64,000 bases of DNA. It comes from Tetrastigma voinierianum. Lineage: Eukaryota; Streptophyta; Magnoliopsida; Vitales; Vitaceae. A model generated the notes under the pieces. That model was not told the origin of the DNA. It saw only the letters and a program-made list of their open reading frames with translations, and ran no database searches. Positions 45,889 to 58,099 of this stretch are shown piece after piece. The first letter of the stretch is position 1. Each line of letters opens with the position of its first letter. The stretch covers positions 186,001 to 250,000 of the forward strand of contig JAEQBH010000290.1 in the NCBI GenBank assembly GCA_016808115.1, given 5' to 3'. The position numbers and the translations under genes were made by a program.

Positions 45889-46211
45889 TGTTGTGAAATA
45901 TATTATAAAATGCAAGGCAAATTTGATGTAAATGAAGATATATTATTTTTCATTTGAAAAGATATAATGAAGGGGAGAGAGTCAAAAGAGAGAGGAAGAT
46001 AGAAAGAGAAAAGATGAAAGACTTCTTTCTTCTCGGGTATCAAAATACAAAGAAGGGGCTACCTTTTATAGGCTCCCAAATAAGCTTCATTTACTCACTC
46101 TTAATGTGAGTAATGAAGAAGATACATGAATGTATCTTTAACTCATTCATCAAATGAATGAACCTCATAATGTGGTCATTCATTATACATAATGAGTTAT
46201 CATTTACAACA
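45889..46211 (-). repeat. 3' LTR of the copia element
   Basis: 323 bp, nearly identical to 51115-51434. The minus strand starts TGTTGTAAATGATAAC and ends TATTTCACAACA. A GAGA-rich block lies at about 45974-46012. Confidence 0.9.
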
Positions 46212-46541
46212 CTCCCCCTTTGAATAACCACCATCGAGAATATGCCTCATTAACACCTTGCAAATAAAACCCAATGGGATAAAACCTAGCGAAGGAAAAA
46301 GAGTACAATATTCATATGATATTGTAGATTGTTCTTAGTCTGTTAGGACTACCTCGTTACAAACCTTGCCAGTAAAATCCAGTAGGACAAAACTTGGATG
46401 AAGGGAAAAAGAGTGCAGTACACTAACATCTTGTCATAAGCATGCTCCCCCTCATGTCGATATCTCTAAGTTGGCGCATTCCAATCTTATGTATTAGCTA
46501 CTTGAATGTTGAGGTTGGTAATGACTTTATGAATAAGTTTT

Positions 46542-47990
46542 CTAGATTATCACTCGACCGTATTTGTTGAACATCAATTTCACCACTCTTCTGGAGTTCA
46601 TGTGTATAAAAGAACTTTGGAGAAATGTGTTTAGTTCTATCTCCGTTGAACCTCCTTTGATTTGTGCAATGCATGCAACATTATCTTCAAATAATGTTGT
46701 CGGGTTGCCTTTGATAGAGGGGAGTCCATATGATTCTTGGATATGTTGAATCATCGATTTTAGCCATATGCATTCACGACTTGCTTCGTGAATTGTTATA
46801 ATCTTTGAATGATTCGATGATGTGACCACCATTGTTTACTAAAAGGATCTCCATGAAATAACAGTTCTATTACAATTAAACACATACCCTATTTTTTATA
46901 TGGCCTTATGTGGGTCTGAAAAGTATTCTGCATTAGCATATCCAAACAATTGTTGTTTTGATTCCTTTGAGTAAAGTATACCCATATCAGTTGTTCCTTG
47001 CAGGTAGCGTAAAATATGCTTGATACCATTCCAATGTCTTTAGGTTAGAGCGGAACTGTACTTGGCTAATAAATTGACAGAAAAAGCAATATCTGGGCGA
47101 GTACAGGTAGCAATATACATAAGTGCACTAATGTCACTAAGATATGATACTTCAGGACCAAGTAATTCTTCACCCTTTTCATAAGGATGAAATGGGTCCT
47201 TTTTCACGTCAAGTGAACGGACAATCATTGGCAAAATTAAAGGGTGTGCTTTATCCATATAAAAACGTTTTAAAATTTTCTTAGTATATGTCGATTGATG
47301 AACTAAAATCCCAAAGAGGGAAATGCTCGACCAAGTAGTCGAGACAAAATTTTGTTTTCCTAAGATCTTTCATTTCAAATTTCTTTTTCAAATATTTTGT
47401 TGTTCTTGTGAGCTCTTCAGGAGTCTCAATAAGATTTAAACCATCAACATACACAAAAATAATTGTAAATCCGATTTTTTATTTCTTAATAAAATGCATA
47501 AGCATATAGGTTGTTCTCTCGTATACCCTTCAATAAATACTAGCTTCGAGACGATCAGACACATGCTATCCGGGGATTGTTTCAATCCATATAGAGATCG
47601 CTAGGGTTTGATTGAGCACATATTACGAGGCTTTGTATTATTTGCTTCATGCAATTTAAATCCTTCAGAGATTTTCATATATATGTCATTATCTATGGAT
47701 TCATATAGATAAGCTGTGATGACATCTATGAGACACATATCTAGTTCTTTAGAGACTACCAAGCTTATTAGAAAGCGGAAAGTGATTGCTTCCATGATAG
47801 AAGAATATGTTTCCTCGTAGTCAATACTAGGTCTCTGTGATAAACCTTGTGCTACTAATCGTGCTTTATATCTTATGATCTCATTATTTTCATTGTGCTT
47901 TCGTACAAATACCAATTTGTACCCAACAGGCTTTACATCTTTAGGTGTTTGAACTACAGGTCCAAAAACGTCTTGTTTCATTAACGAGTT
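46542..47990 (-). pseudogene. Copia reverse transcriptase and RNase H region
   Basis: The minus-strand piece 47981-47601 contains VGYKLVFVRKHNENNE and RYKARLVAQGLSQRP from the palm/finger start of the copia reverse transcriptase. The expected YxDD segment (about 47400-47480) is frame-broken. 47258-47040 reads a block containing ALMYIATCTRPDIAFSVN, and 46832-46542 the RNase H end with EASRECIWLKSM and FEDNVACIAQIKGG. The RNase H block is followed by the polypurine tract of the 3' LTR. Confidence 0.85.
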
Positions 47991-48674
47991 TAATTATTAC
48001 ATAGCTTCTTTCCATTTTGGCCAATCATTTCTATTTCGACATTCTTCTACATTTTGTGGTTCGGGGTTCTCATCATTTCTTATGATGTCTAAGGCCATTT
48101 GGAAAGCAAAAATATTATTGATAATAACTTTATTTCGATCAAAAATTTCTCCATTGTGCACATAATTTATTGAGATCTCAAAAATTTCAAGTACCTTTGC
48201 CTCTTTTGGAGATATTTGTTTGTTTGTCACCCTTCGTGAGAGTTTTTTGCCTCACAGGTGCTCTACGAGGGTCTGCTATTCACCATGTTCCCTATAGGGC
48301 ATTTTGCTTTGCTTGCTTCCTTCCCTTTTCGGAGCTACGCCTTTTTGACCTAATTGGTCTCCTTAAGGCCTGCTTGTTTTGGATTCATTTTCTTTTGTTC
48401 TTCCAGTGGACCTCAATCCGCGGCCGAGCATTCATACCGAGATATGTGACGGTCACTTTCTTTGCATCAACAAATGCATCCGTAATCGATTTGCATTATT
48501 CTCAAAATAATGATCCTTCGAACTTCCAATACATTGATTTGTACGAGGATCAAAATGAGATAATGTGATGCATTCCAAGTAATTTCGCTGCTCTTCCGAA
48601 TCAACTTTCTTCCCTAATGGTGGGAATACAGTTTCATTAAAATGACAATCTGCAAATTTGGCTCTAAAAACATC

Positions 48675-49933
48675 TCATGTTAAGGGTTCCAAATATCTTA
48701 TGATAGATGGCGAATCAAAACCTACATAAATTCTAAGTCTATATTGTGGACCCATTTTGGTACGTTGTGGGGGTGCAATTGGTACATGGACTGCACAACC
48801 AAAAACTCGTAAGTTGAAAATATTTGGTTGTTTACCCAGTACAAGTTGTGAAGGGGAGTGCTCATGGTAAGATGTTAGTCTAATTCTTATTAGACTTGTA
48901 GCATGCATAACAGCATGTCCCCAGGTAGAAACTGGTAATTTGGTCTTCATCGGTAGTGGTTTAGTTATTAATTGAAGACATTTGATCAAAGACTCCGCTA
49001 AACCATTTTGGGTATGAACATGAGCAACAAGATTCTCAATATTTATCTCAATTGACATACAATAGTCATTGAGAGTTTGTAAAGTAAATTCACCAACATT
49101 ATCAAGTCTTATTGTCTTGATTGGATAATCACGAAATTGTGCTCTTAATTTGGTCATTTGTGCAAGGAGACTAGCAAAGACAACATTTCTTGTGGAAAAA
49201 AGACATACATGTGACTATCTAGTGGAGGCATCTATTAGGACCATAAAATAATGAAAAGGTCCACATGGTGGATGAATAGGTCCACATATGTCCCCATGTA
49301 TTCTTTATAAAAAAACTAGTGATTTAGATATGGTTTTATTAAATGATGGTATGACTATTAACTTACCTTATGAGCAAGGGTCACAAGAAAATTCATTGGG
49401 CAAAAGAATCTTTGGTTCTTTAATGGATGCCCATGTCATTGTTCTATGATTCGCCGCATCATTGAAGATCTAGGGTGACCTAGCCTGTTATGCTAAAGAG
49501 TAAAAATCTTTTGGTTCATTAAAACATATGACTTAATTAGCTTTATGGTCGTATGATATAACCTAGAGGAGAATGCCAGGAGCTTTTCCGTAACAATATT
49601 TTTCCCAAAAATTATAGAGGTAATATATAAACTTTCTTTATTATATTCATTCATAGTTTCCAACATATATCCATTTTGTGATATCTTTAAACTAAGCAAA
49701 TTTCTTGTTGATTTTCTAGAATATAATGCATCATTAATATGGAATCTAGTTCCATTTGGTAGCATTATATTTCCTCTTCCGGAGAATTCAATTAAATCTG
49801 ATGTACTAGAGATGGTACTTACACTGACATTTGTTACTATAAAATTTAAAAAATATTTTTTCTCTTGAAGGATTGTATGCGTGGTTGCGTAATCAGCAAG
49901 ACATATATCACCATCATTAATCTTGAAATTCAA
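48675..49933 (-). pseudogene. Copia protease and integrase region
   Basis: 49933-49493 reads a retropepsin-type start ICLADYATTHTIL, where the usual D-S-A/G active-site triplet appears as D-Y-A, followed by a gag-pre-integrase-like stretch. 49157-48675 reads the second half of the integrase core (RLDNVGEFTLQTLNDYC, then HTQNGLAESLIK) and its C-terminal part with FGCAVHVPIAPPQRTK. The first catalytic Asp region (about 49160-49400) is broken by stops. Confidence 0.83.
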
Positions 49934-50261
49934 TAATACATAAATTTAGATAAAGATAAAAATATAAAAAGCAAGATGATATTCTTATTAACTCATAATA
50001 ACATACATAGAATTATTTAATATTTACATTTTCATCATCTATTAAGCAATTAAAATTATCACTAGGACCTTCAAAAAAATCCATATAAAAATAAAATAGT
50101 CCAAATTTTTACTTCCATTGCCAAGAAATTAGTTTATACCATTTTTCCTTTATCCTTTAATGATGCTTGATATTGCATCTACTCAGATGTCGGTTGTGCA
50201 CGACGTATACGAGACCAAAGATCCTTCCATTCCATTACGATGGGCAGAAGCCCTTCAGAGC

Positions 50262-50950
50262 TCAAGGGTTTTTATACGCTTTCTCCATTCTTTTCTTTGT
50301 CTCACCATTATTCCGCTTCAAGTGAAATGGGCTCCTTCTCAAGGGGTTAAAAGGATGATTATTATAGTGTTGGGAATTCTGCCCACGACCACGACGACGA
50401 CCACGTTTACACCCATGGGTTTGGGATGATATCACATTCACTTCAGGGAATGGTTCGAATCCAATTGGACGAGATTGGTGATTTTTCATCAAAAGCTCAT
50501 TATTTTGTTCAGCTACTAGAAGACATGGTATTAACTCTAAATATTTAGTAAACCTAAGCGCTCTATATTGTTGCTGTAGGAGCACATTAGAGGCGTGAAA
50601 TGTTGTGAACTTTTTTTCTAGCATATCTTCATTCGTGATTTTATCTCCGCATAGCTTTAATCTGGAGTATATTTTAAATAGAGCGGATATACTCATTGAT
50701 TGTTTTAAAATCTTGCAACCTCAGGTGCATCCAATCATAGCGAGCTTTTGGTAAAATCACCATTTTTTAGTAATCAAATCTATCCTTCAAGTTATTTCAT
50801 AGAGTGAAAAGATCTTTTACAGTGAGGTACTCATTTTTCAGATCCTCATGGAGATGATGCCAAAGGAAAATTAGTGCCTTTGCACAATCCTACTAGGACT
50901 CTTTATTTCCTTCTTTTATTGTTTCTCCAAGATTCATGGAAATTAGGTGT
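50262..50950 (-). pseudogene. Copia gag region
   Basis: The open minus-strand piece 50696-50262 shows the gag C-terminal half, with an Arg/Gly-rich patch (KRGRRRGRGQN) before the zinc-knuckle position. No intact CCHC knuckle is readable. The N-terminal half to about 50950 is broken by stops. Confidence 0.75.
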
Positions 50951-51114
50951 ATTTCAGCATCAAGAATCCATGATAGATAATTTTACAAGAAATATCAAGT
51001 GCCATAAACTCAAGTTTTGTGAGATTTGACATTTTGGTAAACTATTAATATATGAAAGAAAAAGTGATAATAATATAATTTTACCTTTATTGGAACATAA
51101 TCGTGCTGATAACG

Positions 51115-51434
51115 TGTTGTGAAATATATTATAAAATGTAAGGCAAATTTGATGTAAATGAAGATATATTATTCTTCCTTTGAAAAGATATAATGAAGGG
51201 GAGAGAGTTAAAAGAGAGAGGAGGATAGAGAGAGAAAAGATGAAAGACTTCTTTCTTCTCGGGGTATCAAAATACAAAGAAGGGCCTACCTTTATAGTTC
51301 TAAATGTTTCCATTTACTCACTCTTAATGTGAGTAATGAAGAAGATACATGAATGTATCTTTAACTCATTCATCAAATGAATGAACCTCATAATGTGTAC
51401 ATTCATTATACATAATGAGTTATCATTTACAATA
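51115..51434 (-). repeat. 5' LTR of the copia element
   Basis: 320 bp. Its outer terminus reads TATTGT on the minus strand where the 3' LTR has TGTTGT, so a G-to-A change destroyed the conserved TG end. Confidence 0.9.
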
Positions 51435-51686
51435 ACTGTGAGATAATATAATTTTAGAAAAAATTAATACCCTGACTTACGAGAAAATATATTTATCATC
51501 AAGATTCTAAATATTTTAAAAATAATTTTCATCCATATATGAAAATCTAATACCCTTGTTAATATGTTTATTTACACTAGAACAATATGTTACATATTTG
51601 TAAATCAAATGTATCATTCATTCTTAACTTAAAAGAAAAACATATAAATATAAAAAATTTCTTAAATATAACAAGGGAGGTACAAT

Positions 51687-51771
51687 CAAACTGTATCATC
51701 TAAACTATAACCACTATAGTCATGACAACATGATGAACAATGAGAATGTGATAGAAATCAAGGAGTAATAC
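51687..51771. repeat. 85-bp repeat, copy 2
   Basis: Second copy of 45018-45102. It ends four bases before TGTTGGCCC (51776), a possible element start. Confidence 0.85.
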
Positions 51772-51775
51772 AATG

Positions 51776-53105
51776 TGTTGGCCCAAAGATACCTGTTAGG
51801 TGTGAATTATATTAGCATTTAAGCATGAATTTATTGATTAGATTGATCTTTTGATGCTAAATTCACACCCTATTCATTCAATTCTACACTAACTCCCTAT
51901 TGGCCTTTGTTTTGTAGACCAGAACAAAAAAACAAGCAAAAGGAGCAAGTTTGGAAGAAATGTGGTGTAAAATTGTTGTGACTTGGGCTATGTTGCGACA
52001 TTGGGTCTAACGATTTGGTCAACTTTGCCTTCCCATGCCGCGGCGTAAGGCACCTATGGAGCCACTAAAGATTTATGTTTGACCATGTTGTGACATGATG
52101 TTGCAACATGACCAGCGTCTATATTTGACAACGAAAGACACGTGTTTGGCCATATCACGACCTTGAGGTGCTTTCTCTTCATATTCTGCGACCTTGTAAC
52201 GACGTCAGTTATTGATTTCTTATTATTTTGTATTTTCACCATTTTATGAGTATGTTCTTCTATATGTGTGATGTGGGATGGAACTTTTGAAGGCTTTGAT
52301 CACATTCTTGGGTTTCTCATCTCCATTCGCAGAACAATCAGGGTTTGTTTGAGATTGTTTTGTTTGATTTTGAAAAAATTTTTTGAAATTAACCAGCTAA
52401 AGAAAGGATCCACCTTTACAAAATTTTACAGATAAAAGTTTTGAGAGATCTTATTTTCAATTTTGTTTTGTATCTCTCTATAACTTTGATAAATTTTTTT
52501 CTTATCTTTATATAGAATTATTGTTGAAATATCCATAATTTTTGGTATATTTGAGAAACTCTCATGTGAATAGTTGAACTATTTTCTAGTTCAAGTTATA
52601 AAGATTGATGTTTGATTTATATATCTTAAGGTTTGTGATAATGTTTATATTGATATTGGTTGTTCAACTAGAGACATGGATTCTTGGTTTCCTTGTAATT
52701 AAATTTGTATTGAGATATTGTGTAGGATTACTGTTTATGAGAGGAACTCTACTTAGAGGTTCCTGATGGCGCTTTTGAAATCATCGCCCCGGTATAATCA
52801 TTTCAATTCAATGTGTTTTAATTGAAAAAATCAGCAACTTCAGTTAAAGATTGCGAGGGAACTAGAAATGTCTAGTAGTGAATGCATTTCATTCCAGGAT
52901 GAGACATTTATAACATTATTGTGGGGACTAGCAGGGACCTAGAAAGTAATGACCAGTTTAGAGGCATAGTTTATGTTGATCTCTTATTTCTTGGAGACTA
53001 ACAGTTCAATGGGACACTAGGAAAAACTTGCCTTCAGAAGTACCACATTCAGGACTGAGGGCTTCAGAGAGATTGATAAGAGTTTAGTGCGAAATTGAGG
53101 GAGAT
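51776..53105. other. Repeat-derived non-coding sequence, possibly LTR or tail of a Ty3 element
   Basis: No coding frame. It begins TGTTGGCCC directly after the 85-bp repeat. It contains several GCGACAT / GTGACAT words (about 51975-52210) that also mark 53280-54430 and 58560-58760, so all three belong to the same kind of element. It ends in a purine-rich AAATTGAGGGAGA (53090-53102) just before a TGATGAG start. Confidence 0.45.
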
Positions 53106-55930
53106 TGATGAGTCTTAATATATCACCTAATCAATTTTTGGCATGTTTTTAACTTGGTTTAGATTTATTGTATACAAATTATATGGAACATTCTGACTTT
53201 TTGTGTTTTTATAAATTAATTAATTGAAAGGCTGAGAGAAAACAAGTAGAAGAAAAGCAAATGGAAAAATGGCAGGTCTAGTGACATAGGTTTTCTCATG
53301 TGGCGGCGCCTTGTTCTCAAGCGGACGAAGAACTGCTATGTGTGACCAACGACCTGTGTTGTGACTCAGAGATTCCCAGAGATGAAACTGAGGTGAATGG
53401 AGATCTGTTGATGAGGGTTCCTAATAAGAATGTGCTGAAAGAATGAAAGGCGTCGCAGCAGTTCCGCCTGCTTTGTGGCCACAATGATCAGGCGAGGTAA
53501 AGGAGTTGTTTGCGACAATCAGGCAGCATCACTACCGTAGGTAACATGCGTGAAACCATGGGATGGACTCTGTAAATAAAGAACAAATTTGTTGGGAAGC
53601 AGAAAATGCTAAAATCTTAACTGTGATCATTGAGATGAGTGTTTATGTTGCGACGAAGTTTTTAGGAACAGCTGTCGGAGGGATTTGTGTAGCAAAGAAA
53701 ATCTCATGACATAACATTCAGGAATTCTATTCCAGGTAACAAAATCTACACAACCGACAAAGATTATTCAGTCATGACCGACAATACCTTGAGGAGTTGA
53801 TTCTCACATGTGAGTTGAAGGCATTGCGAAAAGATAAGAACAAAGAGCTCGTATTTGCAAACATGGTAAAGATTAGTGGGGTCTGTGACAAGGAACATTA
53901 TGCTCAATAATATGGGGATGATGGGAATTGCAAATATAATGAAATATCAGGTGGTCGCGACACTGACCCAAGAGGAAATTAGGTGTGAGTTAAAATATTA
54001 ACACGATAATGAAACGTAAACATAACGGAGAATCCATAGAAGAAAAGGACGTTTAAATGCATTAAGGAATTTCCTATCATAGCAGTGCTAAGACTAAAGA
54101 ATCTTGTGACCAGAGCTTCGGTCGTGACGGAGGTTGGCTCCAGTGAAAGGAAAAATCTTGTCAGACGAAGGAGAAGTCATAATGGCGATGACTCAAGCGA
54201 AGGATATGAGAAAGTGGTTTGCAAAAATGGGTTTGGTGTGTGAACCTGTTACATTTCTTGTTGAACTGAGAACTTAGGAAGCCGCTACACCAAATTCACA
54301 TTATAGCAACATTCTGTCAAGGTACGTGAGCAGATTGCATGATGAAAGGCTCCGGAGAACAAGTGTGACGAAGTATTCATCCCGATGGGGGCCCGTGACT
54401 TAGGTAGCTACATGTGACGAACTTTCTATGTTGCGACATAGTGACCAATTTGGGCTAGAATTTTGGGTATACAACCATGATTAACAAGTGTATTTAACAT
54501 TGAAGTCTATAAATGAAACGCATCCTAAAGACCTTTACCAGTCTTCCCCCGCAACTCCGGACCGTTTGGGTAGTTGAAGACTGTTAATATTTTGTTTTTC
54601 TTTTATTTTTCTTTTAATTAGAAATTTAGTTTAATAGGTTTTAATGTAGATTTTGGTTGTTCTTTTAGATTTTGGATTTGGGTATTAGTGAAGTGCCTTA
54701 GAATTGTTGCCAAATGTCTTTTTCTCATTCTTTGTAGTTAAATGGAGGATGGAAAGTTTATGAGGGTTCATTTATTTCGGTTGTTTATGATTTGATGACG
54801 AATCTTTCCCGTCCGGTTAAGTGGCGTATGAGTGATCAGTTGAAAAGAGTTGAGTTCTCTGGAAATGGTGTGTTGATAGTCATTTTTTATGCATAGGTGG
54901 AAGAAGCATGTAATTAGAATTCTTGAATTCCATTGAATTGATATTGTTTTCAATTTATTGTTCCACTGGTACTAGTGCAGTGTACCCAAAGCAGATACGT
55001 ATCTTACTACGATTTCGGGGAGGCTCTGTGTGACACAAAGATGGAGAATCCTAAGAAGTGGCGATTCTTTGTGGAGTGGTACGGGGCTAACTAAGGAACT
55101 AATAAACTCGATGGAGTTACTAAAACCAGGCTGACGAAATTGCTCTTGTGTTGAGGATAATTGGAATGAAGTATAAGTTTAATCACTTGAAGTCTCTTCT
55201 TTTACGTTGAATGATTTTGATTAAGTGTTAGCAAGAGATAATCAAGGAGATGGAAATTTTCATTAGAAATATGAAGGATAGGGTCTCAAATAAATTGGAG
55301 AAGGCTTCGCAATATCATCTATGGGGTAATAATTCTCAAGTCTAAGATACATGGGTATGAAGTACTAAAAAGGGAAAAATACTTAAATCTTGAAGGGTTA
55401 CAAATTACAAAATGCCTTGATTAGAAGCATGTCTGAGAAATGAATGTGAACCTTTAATCGGTGAAAGAGTGTAGTTAAAGGGGTGATGTGACTATTCACT
55501 ACCACATGCATCTTTGACAAACTTAGTTTTTAATTATGGCTGAGTATGAATCGATATAAGATGTAGAAGTGATTATTACTCATTGATCTATATGGAGTTT
55601 GTCTCAGCTTTCAATTGGAACTACTCAAACCCATTTTTATTAAAAATTATTTTCATTTATATTAAAGAATTGAATCTGGTTAAATTATTTTGGTCATCTC
55701 ATCTATCTCTTGTTCAGATTTCAAATATTAATGATCTTACGAGTGATTAGGGTAGTTAGTCTTTTTTAGGTTATCATCATTCCTCGTGGGAACGATATCT
55801 GGACTTTAAATATCCACTTTTATTACTTGTACGACCTATGCACTTACAATAATCAAGACTAACTCAATTTTTAATGAATACATTTTACAAAAGGAGCAAA
55901 TCAATCTTTTCATCTACAAACATACGATTT
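53106..55930 (+). repeat. Putative LTR of an Athila-like Ty3 element
   Basis: Starts TGATGAGTCTT after a purine-rich stretch and ends just before the primer-binding motif at 55931. The last 150 bp (GTGGGAACGATATCTGGACTT, ACTTGTACGACC.. to TACGATTTAACAAG) are the typical 3' end of Athila-type LTRs. The other copy is only glimpsed at 63959-64000, so the exact start is uncertain. 2.8 kb is long for the family and may include other insertions. Confidence 0.5.
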
Positions 55931-56089
55931 AACAAGTTTTTTGGCGTTGTTAGGGAGCGAATAGTTCTTGAGTGGTAGTACCAGAAGTTTGGAATACACA
56001 GATCGCATCATATAGTTTGGTTTGTAACAAGTTTTTGGCGTCGTTGCCGGGGAGTAGCTAATAATCTTTTAGTAATAGTGTTATTAATT

Positions 56090-56153
<64 letters not shown>

Positions 56154-56190
56154 CTGGTCTTAACAAGTTTTTGGCGCCGTTGTCGGGGAA
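55931..56190 (+). repeat. Three copies of an Athila-type primer-binding motif
   Basis: AACAAGTTTTTTGGCG (55931), AACAAGTTTTTGGCGTCGTT (56026) and AACAAGTTTTTGGCGCCGTT (56162) are each followed by a GGG-rich end (TAGGGAG, GCCGGGGAG, GTCGGGGAA). TGGCGCCGTTGCCGGGG is the primer site of Athila/Tat Ty3 elements. The third copy is closest to that form. An (AT)n run (about 56094-56150) separates copies 2 and 3. Confidence 0.8.
56094..56150. repeat. (AT)n microsatellite, about 57 bp
   Basis: A perfect TA/AT run between the second and third primer-binding motifs. Confidence 0.95.
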
Positions 56191-56649
56191 ATTGATTGAT
56201 GAATTTAAAGATCAATATTCTAACCAAAAAGGGATTTACTAATTTTGACATTTTTCTTGATTATTATAAATTCAAAAAATCACAAAACGGTTAATGGCGT
56301 GCAAATGAAGAAGCTAGAGTTTTCTAAATGAGATTAAATGGAGATATTTGTCTCATAAATTCATTTGATCTTGGTGTGTTTCTATTCCCGGGAAGATTTT
56401 AAATGCATGAAAACCCGAGAAGCGAGATCACGCTGCCTTTAGACTACTTTGAGAAATTAGAGAGAACAAATGAAGGGAATAAAGGAAGATCACAAGTGTA
56501 GAATCTAGAGCCAGCCTGACAAATCAGAAGGCTGCGAGCTATTCGGAGAAGAAGAAGAAGAAGAAGCAGAGAAACCTTAGAGGCCTTATACTTAACCGGA
56601 AGCTTTGGGAGGCTATTATCGATAGGAGTACTTTGCGGTGAGACAACTG

Positions 56650-57780
56650 CATAAAGCCAGCAATTTTGAAATTTGAAGTCATCATTGATTACTGTAGTGC
56701 AGCGACACCCGAGTTCTTGGTCATCCTTAGAAAGTCCCGATGAGCATGCAGGGAAGATTCATGAGGATATGCGATATAATCAAACTCAATGGGGTGAGAC
56801 CCGAAGTGAACAAGCTACAACTCTTCCTCCTGAGAGATGTAAGCGACAACCTGGTTTGACTCATTGCCGATTAAGGATCCGGTGAACAACGGGAAGGAGT
56901 TAGTGGAAGGCTATATTAGCTAGATTTTTCCTCCGACTCTAACTTAAGGAAGAGGAGAAATAATTTACATCTTCAAAGGGTGGAAGATGAGAGTGTCTAT
57001 AATGCATGGGAGAGACTGTTTAAAAGATGCCCTATGCATGGAATAGATCTGATCCTTTCAGATAAGATTACTCCTGTATATATTCTATGAATTATGCCTC
57101 GAGGTATAGTGATGCATCATCTTTGTGGGGCTTTTAAGAAGAAGTGCGAGGCAAAGGCGGCGATTGAAGACCTTGCCCAAAATGATTACAAGGCTCCATA
57201 CGAAGCTTAGGGAGCGGCGACGGCGAAGGGAAGTGGTTTGATTGAGTTGAACTGAATGACTACCATATAAGCAAGGCTGGATGCGTGATGAAACCAGGTG
57301 GGAAGCGATGAGAGAAGAATGCATCACGCACATGTGAAGTGGAAAGGCCGAGTAGATGAAGGAGAAAGAAGAAAGAATGCTGAAGAAGGACCAAACCATG
57401 ATGGTTCTTACCAGGTTAAGGAGGCACAGTACCTGAATGCTAATAAGAGCTACACTTTCAAGCCTAACCCCAACCTACCCACTTATTACACATCAGCACT
57501 CAGGAACCATGAAAACTTTTCCTTATGGTGGAGAGACACGTGAAGACCCCCCAGGCACAGGACCAGAATTACCATCGGGCTCGTAATGCACCGACCTAGG
57601 TTCAAGAACAACAATAGCGGAGGACAATAGAGGAGAATATCGGGTCGGGAAAATGACTCGATCAATTTGAAGATCGGATCTTTGCATTTCATGTCGGAAA
57701 AGCAAGAATTTTGGTTGCATGAGAAAAGATTTTCTAAACTAGAAAATTTCCAAGCAAACACAATTGTGTTTCAAACAAAT
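56650..57780 (+). pseudogene. Athila-like Ty3 gag (decayed)
   Basis: Across frames, the plus strand reads the retrotransposon gag core: a block around NGVRPEVNKLQLFLL (about 56790), a ..FPPTLT segment (about 56927), EDESVYNAWERLFKRCPMHG (about 56985-57045), and KAAIEDLAQNDYKAPYEA (about 57156-57210). The C-terminal LPTYYTSALRNHENFS (about 57475) also fits Athila-type gag. At least six frame breaks or stops are present. The product would be the capsid-forming polyprotein. No protease, reverse transcriptase or integrase follows. Confidence 0.8.
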
Positions 57781-58075
57781 ACTAATGCTTCATTGAGGAA
57801 CTTGGAAACTGAGTAGAGGCGAATTTAGGCATTTCCTTGCGAAACCCGATCAAGAATGCATTTTCAGTTATGCACGAGAGATAAATCGAAAAATTTCGCA
57901 CCTATTTCATTGAGAGGTGATAGTGAATTGCAAGGAAACAAGAAGATGTAGGATGAAACAGGCATTGGAAGGAAATTGAGGAAGAATAAGCTTCCCGGTA
58001 GAGAGGATCATATAAGGGAGATCTTGAAAATGAAGAATTTATGAGAAATATGCAAGCTAAAGGCATTAAGGCGGC

Positions 58076-58098
58076 GACTTCTTGGGAGACAACCCAAG
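58076..58098 (+). other. Conserved post-pol motif of Athila-type elements
   Basis: GACTTCTTGGGAGACAACCC and the following AAG is close to the CTTCTTGGGAGGCAACCCAAG stretch usually found downstream of pol in this retroelement group. Here it stands only about 300 bp after the gag remnant. Confidence 0.6.
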
Positions 58099-58099
58099 A

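Larger units (their letters stand above)
45889..51434 (-). mobile_element. Near-complete Ty1/copia retrotransposon (decayed)
   Basis: 5546 bp with LTRs 45889-46211 and 51115-51434, flanked by an exact ACTGT duplication (45884-45888 and 51435-51439). Read on the minus strand the LTR runs TGTTGT..ACAACA. After the 5' LTR (right side) comes CGTTATCAGCACGA (51114-51101), a primer site used by many plant copia elements. Before the 3' LTR (left side) lies AAAGGGGGAG (46221-46212). Domains follow in copia order: gag, protease, integrase, reverse transcriptase, RNase H. Many stops and frameshifts make it non-autonomous now. Confidence 0.92.
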
